64,000 nt of DNA from Paenibacillus sp. FSL R10-2734 (GTDB lineage: Bacteria; Bacillota; Bacilli; Paenibacillales; Paenibacillaceae): positions 2,852,001-2,916,000 of the forward strand of contig NZ_CP150170.1 of NCBI RefSeq assembly GCF_037963865.1. Direction: 5' to 3'. This document shows positions 18,020 to 25,902 of this stretch, one piece after another (positions within the stretch are counted from its first letter, which is position 1; every line of letters begins with the position of its first letter). Under the pieces are notes generated by a model. The model saw nothing but the letters and a program-made list of their open reading frames with translations, was not told where the DNA came from and did not search any database. The position numbers and the translations under genes were made by a program.

Positions 18020-18487
18020 ATGCCGAAATATTTAGAAGGACATTTAGTTTCTGAGGGATTAAAATACGGGGTTGTAGTAGGACGTTTTAATGAATTTATT
18101 ACTAGCAAGCTGTTATCCGGTGCACTGGATGCTTTTAAACGCCATGGCGTTGGTGATGATGAGGTGGATGTAGCTTGGGTTCCAGGTGTGTTTGAAATTC
18201 CGTTGATCGCTCAAAAAATGGCTGAAAGCGGCAAATATGACGCTGTAATTACTTTAGGAACAGTTATTCGTGGTTCTACAACACACTATGATTATGTATG
18301 TAATGAAGTCGCTAAAGGGGTTGCAGCGATCAACCTTAAAACAGGCGTTCCGACGATTTTTGGGGTAGTAACAACTGAGAATATTGAACAAGCCATTGAG
18401 CGTTCAGGAACCAAAGCAGGGAATAAAGGCTGGGATGCTGCGACTGCTGCGATTGAAATGGCGAATCTTAACAAACTGTTTAAGTAA
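18020..18487 (+). CDS. ribH: 6,7-dimethyl-8-ribityllumazine synthase
   Basis: Protein of 155 residues that condenses the pyrimidine and butanone intermediates to lumazine, normally as a 60-subunit shell. Motifs seen are VVVGRFNEFITSKLL, AWVPGVFEIP, GTVIRGSTTHYDYV (phosphate-binding and catalytic His) and FGVVTTENIEQA. The start could be ATG 18011 or ATG 18020; the second gives better spacing from GAAGGG and yields MPKYLEGHLV. Last gene of the riboflavin operon. Confidence 0.95.
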   Translation: MPKYLEGHLVSEGLKYGVVVGRFNEFITSKLLSGALDAFKRHGVGDDEVDVAWVPGVFEIPLIAQKMAESGKYDAVITLGTVIRGSTTHYDYVCNEVAKGVAAINLKTGVPTIFGVVTTENIEQAIERSGTKAGNKGWDAATAAIEMANLNKLFK

Positions 18488-18572
18488 GACAGCTATTGAC
18501 GAATCAGTTGAATTCGTGCTTATTTATAGTATAAGAAGAAAGCATGGATTATAGAGCCCTTTCTACTTGTGT

Positions 18573-18605
18573 AGCGTCCTTTTGGGCGCTGCACTTTACT
18601 TTTTT
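18573..18605 (+). terminator. Weak terminator-like hairpin after rib operon
   Basis: AGCGTCC and GGGCGCT with a 4-nt loop, then GCACTTTACTTTTTT. The T run is displaced, so termination strength is uncertain. Confidence 0.35.
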
Positions 18606-18622
18606 TGGCGGGAGGATGCTTC

Positions 18623-19414
18623 GTGACTGTATTGTACAAGCTGGAAACGTTTGAAGGTCCGCTGGATCTGCTTTTGCATTTAATTGATAAGGCGGAAATC
18701 GACATCCAGGACATTCCGGTCGCCGAGATCACCGAACAGTATATGGAATACCTGCGAAGTATGCAGGAGCTTGAACTGGATATTACGAGTGAATTTCTCG
18801 TGATGGCCGCAACCCTATTATCTATAAAGAGCAAGCTATTGCTGCCCAAACCACCGGTCATTGAGATCGATGATTTTGAATATTACGAAGATGATGAATT
18901 TGATCCACGAGCTGAACTCGTTCAGCGACTGATTGAGTATCGTAAATTCAAGAGTATTGCTGTTCATTTAATGGATATGGAGAGCGAGCGGAGCTTGATT
19001 TTTACGAAGGAACCGGAGGATCTGGGTCCATTCGTGCCTGAAGAGATTGACCATACGCTAAAAGGACTACATACTTCCGACCTTATAGCTGCTTTCCGTA
19101 AAGCACTAAGTAAGGCGGCAAGAAGGTCTTCTTACCAGCGGATCACCCGGGACGAAATATCGGTAAAAGATCGTATACGTGATGTATCGGATGCGCTGCA
19201 GCGCAGAGGAAAGGGCGGAAGGCTCCATTTCTCAGCACTGCTTCACGATGAAATGGCGCGACACGAAATCGTAGTTACTTTTCTTGCGATTCTGGAACTG
19301 ATGAAAATGAAGGCGATTTTTTGCTATCAAGAGAAATTGTTTGAAGACATCGTAATGGAGTGGAGAGGAGGAGAACACTTCAATGGATTACAAAACGCTG
19401 AAATCGATTATTGA
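18623..19414 (+). CDS. scpA: Segregation and condensation protein A
   Basis: Kleisin subunit (263 residues) of the SMC-ScpA-ScpB condensin that compacts and helps segregate the chromosome. The family start YKLETFEGPLDLLLHLIDK is present, as is the C-terminal winged-helix region (AIFCYQEKLFEDI) that contacts SMC. The GTG at 18623 is chosen because GGGAGGA lies 7 nt upstream; a TTG six codons earlier overlaps that ribosome site. scpB begins inside the last 32 bp, so the two are translationally coupled. Confidence 0.95.
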   Translation: MTVLYKLETFEGPLDLLLHLIDKAEIDIQDIPVAEITEQYMEYLRSMQELELDITSEFLVMAATLLSIKSKLLLPKPPVIEIDDFEYYEDDEFDPRAELVQRLIEYRKFKSIAVHLMDMESERSLIFTKEPEDLGPFVPEEIDHTLKGLHTSDLIAAFRKALSKAARRSSYQRITRDEISVKDRIRDVSDALQRRGKGGRLHFSALLHDEMARHEIVVTFLAILELMKMKAIFCYQEKLFEDIVMEWRGGEHFNGLQNAEIDY

Positions 19415-19985
19415 GGGCCTGTTGTTTCTATCAGGTGATGAAGGGATCTCCGTGCGGCAAGTCGCCGAGATTACGGAGCAGCGGCCAGAGCTTGCGGCTG
19501 GAGCATTAGAAGAACTGAAAGAGGATTATGTTGCACAGGAGCGGGGTTTGCAGGTAGTCCAAATTGCTGGGAATTATCGGCTGGCTACATTGCCTGATCA
19601 TGCCCATTATTTTGAGCGCTTGGCTTATTCCCCATCCAGATCAACCTTGTCTCAGGCTGCATTAGAGACATTGGCAATCGTGGCATATCGTCAGCCAATT
19701 ACACGGGTGGAGATCGAAGAGATTCGAGGCGTGAAATCCGAACGTGCAATTCATACGCTGAATAACAAGGATTTGATCCATGAGGTAGGTCGTGCGGAGG
19801 CCGTAGGGCGTCCAATCTTGTATGGGACGACTAAATCATTCTTGGAGAGCTTTGGCCTTGCAAGTCTGAATGAGCTGCCTGAACCATCCAACTTCGAATC
19901 CACTGATAATTTGGAAGAAGAGACACAGCTACTGTTCAATAAACTGGATACTCAAATGACGTTCGAGGATATTGAGAAACCTTAG
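19383..19985 (+). CDS. scpB: Segregation and condensation protein B
   Basis: Protein of 200 residues with tandem winged helices, which dimerises and binds ScpA in the condensin complex. Conserved stretches are IIEGLLFLSGDEGI near the start and TLAIVAYRQPITRVEIEEIRG in the second half. It overlaps scpA by 32 bp, with GAGGAGGAG upstream of its ATG inside the scpA reading frame. A strong terminator follows, so scpA-scpB is a two-gene unit. Confidence 0.95.
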   Translation: MDYKTLKSIIEGLLFLSGDEGISVRQVAEITEQRPELAAGALEELKEDYVAQERGLQVVQIAGNYRLATLPDHAHYFERLAYSPSRSTLSQAALETLAIVAYRQPITRVEIEEIRGVKSERAIHTLNNKDLIHEVGRAEAVGRPILYGTTKSFLESFGLASLNELPEPSNFESTDNLEEETQLLFNKLDTQMTFEDIEKP

Positions 19986-20022
19986 AATTTTTGTTATTCC
20001 GCAATTATTTTTTTATTAATGG

Positions 20023-20070
20023 AACTGCCCCAAAACCATTTATCTGGTGTTGGGGCAGTTTCTTTTTTTT
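20023..20070 (+). terminator. Intrinsic terminator after scpB
   Basis: AACTGCCCCA and TGGGGCAGTT arms enclose an 18-nt loop (with inner AACC/GGTGTT pairing), followed by a T-rich run. Confidence 0.88.
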
Positions 20071-20171
20071 TGAAGAGCCACATTTTTTAACCAAACCCCG
20101 AATTTTTTCCAGCTTATAATGCCATACTAAACCAAAGGTTCCCATTATTAAGGTTTCTTGGAGGTAAATAC

Positions 20172-20885
20172 GTGACGTTATGGCTTGTAATTCCCCTCGG
20201 TTTGCTAGTACTGGCAATGATCTTGGTTCTGTCTTCATCTATCGATTTCCGCATTCGGTGCTATAAACATGGAAAAAATGACCTGCTGGAGTTAGATGTT
20301 ACCACTCTTTTTGGTCTAATTAAACTCCACTATGAACTGCCCCGATTGGTCTTTAAGGGATTGGAGCAAGGGGTGATTGGGAAGTTCAAAGAGACAGGTA
20401 CTGCAACAATAGGTGTAGATACGGTAAAAGAAGAGCAATTCGATAAAGAAAGATTAGAGCGTTGGAGGGACAATTTACAGTTAGCAATGAAATCCACACG
20501 TGGATTGAAGGAATGGTTCAGGGACGTCTTATCTCATGTCAAAATATCAAAGCTTGACTGGTCCACTGATTTCTCACTAGGTGATGCAGCAGATACTGCC
20601 ATAGCATCAGGAGCCGTTTGGGGACTGAAATGGAGCATCGTTGGATTTATTTCGCAGTGGGTCAAATTGAAACACAATCCACGAGTGTTTGTGAAGCCTG
20701 TTTTTCAGGATGAGCATTGTTTTTCAATGGAGCTAGTATGTGAAGGTAAAATGTCAGTTTCCTATGCTGTATACGCATCATTTCAGCTTCTTCTTCGTGT
20801 CTTGAGAGAGACAGGAGGGATCGGTAAGTGGAGAAAGTTACTAAAACGGATGCGAAGTGAGCCTCGTGGGCAAAGTTTAGAATGA
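20172..20885 (+). CDS. ytfI: DUF2953 family protein (YtfI-like)
   Basis: Protein of 237 residues with one N-terminal membrane span (about 2-22), then DFRIRCYKHGKNDLLELDVTT and the DUF2953 core VKISKLDWSTDFSLGDAADTA. In B. subtilis ytfI pairs with ytfJ and is expressed in the forespore; the same pair occurs here. The GTG start has TTGGAGGTAAATAC in front. Molecular role unknown; the gene pairing makes a spore role likely. Confidence 0.85.
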   Translation: MTLWLVIPLGLLVLAMILVLSSSIDFRIRCYKHGKNDLLELDVTTLFGLIKLHYELPRLVFKGLEQGVIGKFKETGTATIGVDTVKEEQFDKERLERWRDNLQLAMKSTRGLKEWFRDVLSHVKISKLDWSTDFSLGDAADTAIASGAVWGLKWSIVGFISQWVKLKHNPRVFVKPVFQDEHCFSMELVCEGKMSVSYAVYASFQLLLRVLRETGGIGKWRKLLKRMRSEPRGQSLE

Positions 20886-20969
20886 AAGTTACATACAAAT
20901 GTGTGGATGTGGGGATGATAAGCGCTGTAGAAGCAAGAGAAATCGTACTCAATCAAAGGAGGAAACAAT

Positions 20970-21461
20970 ATGAGCGACCATCCTATTCAGGGCCTAATGC
21001 AAACAGCGATGGAAAATATCAAGGGTATGGTAGATGTGAATACGATTGTTGGAGACCCAGTACAAACACCTGACGGTAGTATTATTCTGCCGATTAGTAA
21101 AGTGGCTTTTGGGTTTGCTGCAGGGGGTAGTGATTATCGAGTAGAAGATTCTATAAGCGGATCAAGCTCCCAAGGCGGTGTCAAAATGCTTCCTTTTGGT
21201 GGTGGTAGTGGGGGCGGTGTCTCCATCAGACCGATCGCTTTTCTAGTGGTTGGTAAGGATGGAGTAAACATTGTGCCACTCGACAATCAAACGCATTTGT
21301 TCGAGAAAATCATCGATGCCACACCAGGGCTCATCGACAAAATCCAGACTATGTTTCAAAGCAGTAGTTCTTCAGCTCAAGCTGGGACAACACCCACTGC
21401 TCAAGCTGCACAAGCACCTGCTAAACCCGATCCAAGTACATCTCAAACTTCAACACATTAG
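20970..21461 (+). CDS. ytfJ: GerW family sporulation protein (YtfJ)
   Basis: Protein of 163 residues of the GerW/YtfJ family. It has MQTAMENIKGMVDVNTIVGDP, ISKVAFGFAAGG and a glycine-rich loop, then RPIAFLVVGKDGVNIVPL. In B. subtilis the protein is made in the forespore and affects germination. The last 35 residues are a Ser/Ala/Thr/Pro tail of low complexity. AAAGGAGGAAAC precedes the ATG. Co-oriented with ytfI and followed by a terminator. Confidence 0.92.
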   Translation: MSDHPIQGLMQTAMENIKGMVDVNTIVGDPVQTPDGSIILPISKVAFGFAAGGSDYRVEDSISGSSSQGGVKMLPFGGGSGGGVSIRPIAFLVVGKDGVNIVPLDNQTHLFEKIIDATPGLIDKIQTMFQSSSSSAQAGTTPTAQAAQAPAKPDPSTSQTSTH

Positions 21462-21488
21462 GTACACATAATTCTTCAAATAGCCTCG

Positions 21489-21523
21489 GGGATATCGCCT
21501 TACATCAGGCGGTGTCCCTTTTT
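21489..21523 (+). terminator. Intrinsic terminator after ytfJ
   Basis: GGGATATCGCC pairs over 11 positions (two G-T) with GGCGGTGTCCC, then TTTTT. Confidence 0.85.
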
Positions 21524-21534
21524 GTGTGGAGAGG

Positions 21535-21563
21535 ACATACCCTAAGGCTGGTCCGCATACACT
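21535..21563 (+). promoter_or_regulatory. Candidate sigma-E promoter for dacB-spmA-spmB
   Basis: ACATACC, about 14 nt, then CATACACT, which fits the mother-cell sigma-E -10 consensus. The B. subtilis dacB-spmA-spmB operon is sigma-E dependent. It lies 65 bp before the gene. Confidence 0.45.
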
Positions 21564-21627
21564 TGTACAACATAAGCATGAAATGAATCACTTTACTTAA
21601 GAACCGATAAGAATCCGGAGGATAAAA

Positions 21628-22827
21628 ATGAAGACAATAACTCTAAAATTTCCAATCGCTTTATTACTGTGCATTTTGCTGGTGTTTCTGACACCGCTAA
21701 CCTTAATTCATGCGGAGAATAGCTCCATATCTACGCATGCAAGGGCAGCGGCGTTGATTGATGTGGAATCCGGGCGTATTTTGTATAGTACTCGAGGGGA
21801 TGAGCCTATGCTTATTGCCAGCCTGACAAAAATAATGACCGCCCTTGTAGCTATTGAGAATGGTGATTTAGCATCGAAAGTCAAAGTTGGAAAAAATGCC
21901 TTCGCTAAAGAAGGCTCCTCTATTTATTTGCAGCAGGGTGAAGAGATGACACTGGAAAATATGCTATATGGTCTAATGCTGCGCTCAGGGAATGATGCGG
22001 CGACAGCGATCGCTGAGCATATCGGCGGATCTGAGGAAGGCTTTGTATACCTGATGAACACTAAGGCTGAGGAGCTGGGGCTTAAGAATACCCATTTTGC
22101 TAATCCGCATGGTCTAGATGCTGAAGGCCATTATTCGAGTGCTAACGACTTAGCTGTACTGACGGCTTATGCTCTTCATAATCCTGTATTTAAGCAAATT
22201 GTGAAGACGCAGGAGAAAACTGCGGACAATCCAAATGAGAAATGGGATTACAAGTGGAGAAATAAGAATAAAATGCTGTACTTATATGAGGGTGCGGACG
22301 GTGTAAAGACAGGTTATACCAAAAAAGCGCTACGCTGCCTTGTTAGCTCGGCGACCAGAAACGGCCAGCAGCTTGTCGCAGTGACCATCAATGATGGTGA
22401 TGACTGGAATGATCATGCTTCACTACTAAACTTCGGGTTTAATCACTATCCCCTTAAAACATTAATCGAACGTGGGGACCCCGTGAGCGGTTATGACTTT
22501 GTGACAGCCAAAAAATTTGCCTATCCTCTCGGACAAGGCGAGCAGAATAGAGTGACCACTAAGCTTGTATTAAATCAGATGCCTGCGGCGTCAGCCAAAG
22601 CTGCAAGATCAAACTTTGGACTGCAAGGGGTCCTCGTTCTAGATCTAGGTGGCAAAGAGATAGGTCGGGTACCGTTGTATACACGAGAGTCTTTACCGCC
22701 TGAGGAATCCGCTTATTCTAAAAAATATAGCACAACACAAGCACACTCCTATCCTGCCGATAATTGGTTTCAGGCTTTAGGGAGTGCACTGAAGGCGTTA
22801 TTTAAACTGGGTGAAAGTTCCAAGTAA
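21628..22827 (+). CDS. dacB: D-alanyl-D-alanine carboxypeptidase (DacB-like)
   Basis: Penicillin-binding protein of 399 residues that removes the terminal D-Ala from peptidoglycan peptides. A signal peptide (1-29, ending IHA) is followed by the peptidase S11 domain with the three active-site motifs S65-L-T-K68, RSGND and GVKTGYT, then a beta-rich C-terminal domain. Its place directly before spmA-spmB matches B. subtilis DacB (PBP5*), which tunes cross-linking of the spore cortex, so that subfamily is preferred over DacA or DacF. CGGAGGATAAAA precedes the ATG. Confidence 0.88.
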   Translation: MKTITLKFPIALLLCILLVFLTPLTLIHAENSSISTHARAAALIDVESGRILYSTRGDEPMLIASLTKIMTALVAIENGDLASKVKVGKNAFAKEGSSIYLQQGEEMTLENMLYGLMLRSGNDAATAIAEHIGGSEEGFVYLMNTKAEELGLKNTHFANPHGLDAEGHYSSANDLAVLTAYALHNPVFKQIVKTQEKTADNPNEKWDYKWRNKNKMLYLYEGADGVKTGYTKKALRCLVSSATRNGQQLVAVTINDGDDWNDHASLLNFGFNHYPLKTLIERGDPVSGYDFVTAKKFAYPLGQGEQNRVTTKLVLNQMPAASAKAARSNFGLQGVLVLDLGGKEIGRVPLYTRESLPPEESAYSKKYSTTQAHSYPADNWFQALGSALKALFKLGESSK

Positions 22828-22863
22828 GCAGATAGGCTGAATAATGAAGAGGGAGGCGTATCC

Positions 22864-23529
22864 ATGATTAACGGGATTTGGCTAGGAATGATCATCATCG
22901 GTTTTCTGTTCGCCGCCGTTAACGGCAGAATGGATGAATTTACAGCCGCCGTATTCGACGGAGCCAAGAATGGGGTTACAGTAAGTTTCGGCTTAATAAG
23001 TGTACTTGTATTCTGGTTAGGGATCATGCGGATCGCTGAGGATGCTGGTTTACTTAAAAAAATAGCCAAAATACTCGGTCCGATCGTATCCTTTCTATTT
23101 CCAGATGTGCCGAAGGGCCATCCTGCGATCGGATATATTCTCTCCAACATGAGCGCTAATCTGCTCGGACTAGGCAATGCGGCAACCCCAATGGGCATCA
23201 AGGCGATGCAAGAGCTGCAGAAGCTCAACCCAGATAAAGACATGGCTACGCCTGCCATGTGTACCTTGCTGGCGCTTAACACAGCAAGTATTACGCTTAT
23301 CCCCGCCACTCTAATTGCGATACGGTTAAATTACAATTCGACAGATCCAGCGGGTATAGTGGGGACAACCCTTGCAGCAACGGCTGTGGCTACCCTTGCT
23401 GCGATTGCGGCTGACCGATTTTTCCGAAGGATGTCTTTGCTGCGTAAACCTCCAAAGCCGCCATCAGTAAAGTCTGGTTCTGCCCCATTGGCGAAGACGC
23501 CGCTGCCTAATTCTTCCTTGAAAGGGTGA
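22864..23529 (+). CDS. spmA: Spore maturation protein A
   Basis: Polytopic membrane protein of 221 residues, nucleoside-recognition (Gate) domain family, needed with SpmB for full spore core dehydration in B. subtilis. It begins MINGIWLGMIIIGFLFAAVNG and carries the diagnostic VFDGAKNGVTVSFGLIS and LGLGNAATPMGIKAMQELQ. GAGGGAGG precedes the ATG. The C-terminus carries a Lys/Pro/Ser-rich tail. Co-transcribed with dacB (36 bp gap) and spmB (7 bp gap). Confidence 0.94.
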   Translation: MINGIWLGMIIIGFLFAAVNGRMDEFTAAVFDGAKNGVTVSFGLISVLVFWLGIMRIAEDAGLLKKIAKILGPIVSFLFPDVPKGHPAIGYILSNMSANLLGLGNAATPMGIKAMQELQKLNPDKDMATPAMCTLLALNTASITLIPATLIAIRLNYNSTDPAGIVGTTLAATAVATLAAIAADRFFRRMSLLRKPPKPPSVKSGSAPLAKTPLPNSSLKG

Positions 23530-23536
23530 GCATGAC

Positions 23537-24070
23537 TTGTACCAGTTAATCAGTCTCATATCGGCATGGGCGATTCCGGTCATGATTACGTTCATCCCGC
23601 TCTATGCTTTTACACGTAAAGTCCCAGTGTATGAGTCATTTGTTGAAGGAGCGAAGGATGGATTTGGTACGGCAATAGCGATTATTCCTCATCTTGTGGG
23701 GATGCTTGTAGCGATCAGTGTCTTTCGCGCATCGGGCGCACTCGACTTCCTAATGGGGTTCATAGCCCCTGCCCTGCAGGGGCTTGGCGTACCTGCAGAA
23801 GTATTGCCACTCGGCCTTCTGCGGCCCCTCACAGGCACAGGGTCGCTTGCTTATACCACGGATCTGATTCGCGTTCATGGCCCAGATTCTCTAATCGGCA
23901 TGATCGCCTCCACTATACAGGGGAGTACGGACACTACACTCTATGTGTTAACGGTTTATTTTGGAGCTGTAGGTGTGCGTAACGGCCGTTATGCACTTAA
24001 GGTAGGACTTTTCTCCGATGTCGTAGGCTTCGTCGCTGCTATCGCGATCTGTCTACTACTTTTTGGGTAG
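23537..24070 (+). CDS. spmB: Spore maturation protein B
   Basis: Membrane protein of 177 residues, partner of SpmA in the same Gate family. Conserved are KVPVYESFVEGAKDGFGTAIAIIPHLVGMLVAISVFRASGAL (split by family into two motifs) and GSTDTTLYVLTVYFGAVGVR. The start is TTG at 23537, giving a protein that begins like B. subtilis SpmB; a nearby ATG at 23532 is out of frame. AAAGGGTGAG lies upstream within the end of spmA. Confidence 0.93.
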   Translation: MYQLISLISAWAIPVMITFIPLYAFTRKVPVYESFVEGAKDGFGTAIAIIPHLVGMLVAISVFRASGALDFLMGFIAPALQGLGVPAEVLPLGLLRPLTGTGSLAYTTDLIRVHGPDSLIGMIASTIQGSTDTTLYVLTVYFGAVGVRNGRYALKVGLFSDVVGFVAAIAICLLLFG

Positions 24071-24136
24071 GAGACGTCACCCCATTTCCCTCCTCGACAT
24101 ATGCTATTGCAGCAATGTGGAGGGAGGCAACCCGTT

Positions 24137-24481
24137 ATGAACTATAAAGGCTTTATACTGCATCAGTCTCGCTGCCCATCTATTAACGGTAAAGGCTTTG
24201 ATTTCTGGGTTGGTATGGATGGAGGAATCTATGCTGCGCCACTGTTGACCGATCCGGAGTATATTCACATTTGCCTGGAAGGGGATTTCAGCAAAGAAGA
24301 CAACCAACCTCAATTATCTGGAAGGCGTAATCAGCTTTTTGCAACGGTTAAACTTTTGTTAGAACTGGTAGATCGCTATCAAATTTCCCCATTAATCATA
24401 GAACCCCACAATAATTACTGCCCAGGAGCATTTTTTCCATGGAATGAACTTGTGATTTATCCCTCTGATGGTTATCATTAA
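24137..24481 (+). CDS. Small amidase_2-like (peptidoglycan recognition) protein
   Basis: Protein of 114 residues resembling the N-acetylmuramoyl-L-alanine amidase type 2 fold. FILHQSRCPSING supplies a first His (H9) and HNNYCPGAFFPWNEL is the usual C-terminal His/Cys zinc region. The His-to-Cys spacing is only three residues, shorter than in typical active amidases, so activity is uncertain. No signal peptide is seen. The ATG at 24137 is chosen for the strong GGAGGGAGG upstream. Its position after spmB hints at a spore or cell-wall role. It may be a Paenibacillus-lineage gene. Confidence 0.65.
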   Translation: MNYKGFILHQSRCPSINGKGFDFWVGMDGGIYAAPLLTDPEYIHICLEGDFSKEDNQPQLSGRRNQLFATVKLLLELVDRYQISPLIIEPHNNYCPGAFFPWNELVIYPSDGYH

Positions 24482-24501
24482 CCTGAGGTGACTAGTCGAA
24501 A

Positions 24502-25260
24502 ATGGAAAGATTACAGAAAATTTTGGCGCAAGCAGGTGTAGCGTCTAGACGCAAGTGTGAAGAAATGATTTTGGCCGGTAAAGTGGAAGTCAACGGGGAA
24601 CTCGTAACTACGCTTGGCACGAAGGTAGACCCCGCAACAGATATTATTAAAGTCTCCGGTCGACTGATTAGAGGCGAGAACAAAATTTATATTATGTTCA
24701 ATAAACCAAAAGGAGTAATTACAAGCGCTTCCGATCCAAAGGGTCGCAAGGTTGTAACGGACTACCTTAAAGGGATTACTGAACGGGTTTACCCTGTAGG
24801 CCGTCTGGATTATGATACGGAAGGATTGCTGCTGCTGACAAATGATGGCGATTTTGCGAATCTGCTTACCCATCCTAAGCATCATGTCCCTAAGACGTAT
24901 CATGCTACGGTCAAGGGTATACCGCACGGTACTGCACTGGACAAGCTAAAGGCCGGGATCAAGCTGGAGGATGGCATGACAGCGCCTGCGGAAGTGGAGT
25001 ATAAGGATATTGATGAAGTGAATAAAGAAGCGGTAATCAGTATTACGATTCACGAGGGACGTAACCGTCAGGTACGACGCATGTTTGATGCGATCTCACA
25101 CCCCGTACTCCGTTTGAAGCGGATTTCTTTCGGGGATATTATGCTGCAAAATCTCAAACGTGGCTCATACCGTCATTTAACTAAAGATGAAATTAACCAT
25201 CTGCAGCAAATTGCTAAAGCAGGGTTGCTCAAAGAAAGAACTCCACGTAAAGAGTCATAA
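24502..25260 (+). CDS. rluB: 23S rRNA pseudouridine synthase (RluB type)
   Basis: Enzyme of 252 residues that converts a uridine of 23S rRNA helix 89 to pseudouridine. An S4 RNA-binding domain (1-60, RLQKILAQAGVASRRKCEEMI) precedes the RsuA/RluB catalytic domain with the active Asp in GRLDYDTEGLLLLTNDG (D103) and the later HEGRNRQVRRMF. It sits between spmB and resA as in B. subtilis. The upstream sequence CTGAGGTGACTAGTCGAAA holds a modest ribosome site. Confidence 0.94.
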   Translation: MERLQKILAQAGVASRRKCEEMILAGKVEVNGELVTTLGTKVDPATDIIKVSGRLIRGENKIYIMFNKPKGVITSASDPKGRKVVTDYLKGITERVYPVGRLDYDTEGLLLLTNDGDFANLLTHPKHHVPKTYHATVKGIPHGTALDKLKAGIKLEDGMTAPAEVEYKDIDEVNKEAVISITIHEGRNRQVRRMFDAISHPVLRLKRISFGDIMLQNLKRGSYRHLTKDEINHLQQIAKAGLLKERTPRKES

Positions 25261-25310
25261 AGACACACAATATTCACAATTAGGCCCCCTAATGATATGA
25301 CGAAATTCGC

Positions 25311-25316
25311 TATAAT
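25311..25316 (+). promoter_or_regulatory. -10 box before resA
   Basis: A perfect TATAAT 65 bp before resA, without a good -35. In B. subtilis the operon is activated by ResD, which would fit a weak -35, but no ResD site can be assigned. Confidence 0.4.
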
Positions 25317-25380
25317 GTTCATAGGATGTTCACACCTTACAACATAAGTATGAGTTGCGTCACAGAAGGGGGCTTTACAT

Positions 25381-25902
25381 GTGGGTAAAGCGAGAAAACC
25401 AATTCAAATCGTAATTCTGTTTCTAATCGTTCTAGTGGGTGGTTATGCTATTGGTTCCTCTGTATTTGGAGGAAACGGAAAGCCAGAGGAAGGTAGTAAA
25501 GCGCCTGCCATTGATTTGCTTGGGCTGGATGGCCTTGGGCATACGTTAGACGAGTATAAAGGTAAGGCTATTGTGCTGAATTTCTGGGGCACATGGTGCG
25601 CACCTTGTGTAAAAGAAATGCCGGCTCTCCAAGCACAGTGGGAGAAATGGAAGGACAAGGATGTAGTCGTTGTTGGAATCAATGTAGGTGAAGATCAGAT
25701 GACTGTCGAGAATTTTGTGAAGCAAGTCGACATTGATTTTCCGATTTTGATGGACACGGGACGAGACGCTGTGCGAAGCTATGGTATTTCTCCACTCCCA
25801 ACTACTTTTTTTATTAATGCAAAGGGTAAAATTGACAGCATCCATATAGGCCAGCTTGATTTAGATTCACTAGATGATCAAATTGGGAAGCTGGTGGATT
25901 GA
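25381..25902 (+). CDS. resA: Thiol-disulfide oxidoreductase ResA
   Basis: Membrane-anchored thioredoxin-fold protein (173 residues) that reduces apocytochrome c before haem attachment. An N-terminal signal anchor (about 8-27) leads to the extracytoplasmic domain with active site W72-C73-A-P-C76. B. subtilis ResA has CEPC, so the Glu between the cysteines is Ala here. GIN and PTTFFINAKGKI (cis-Pro loop) are conserved. The start is GTG with AGAAGGGGG in front. Its stop overlaps the resB start by one base. Confidence 0.93.
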   Translation: MGKARKPIQIVILFLIVLVGGYAIGSSVFGGNGKPEEGSKAPAIDLLGLDGLGHTLDEYKGKAIVLNFWGTWCAPCVKEMPALQAQWEKWKDKDVVVVGINVGEDQMTVENFVKQVDIDFPILMDTGRDAVRSYGISPLPTTFFINAKGKIDSIHIGQLDLDSLDDQIGKLVD

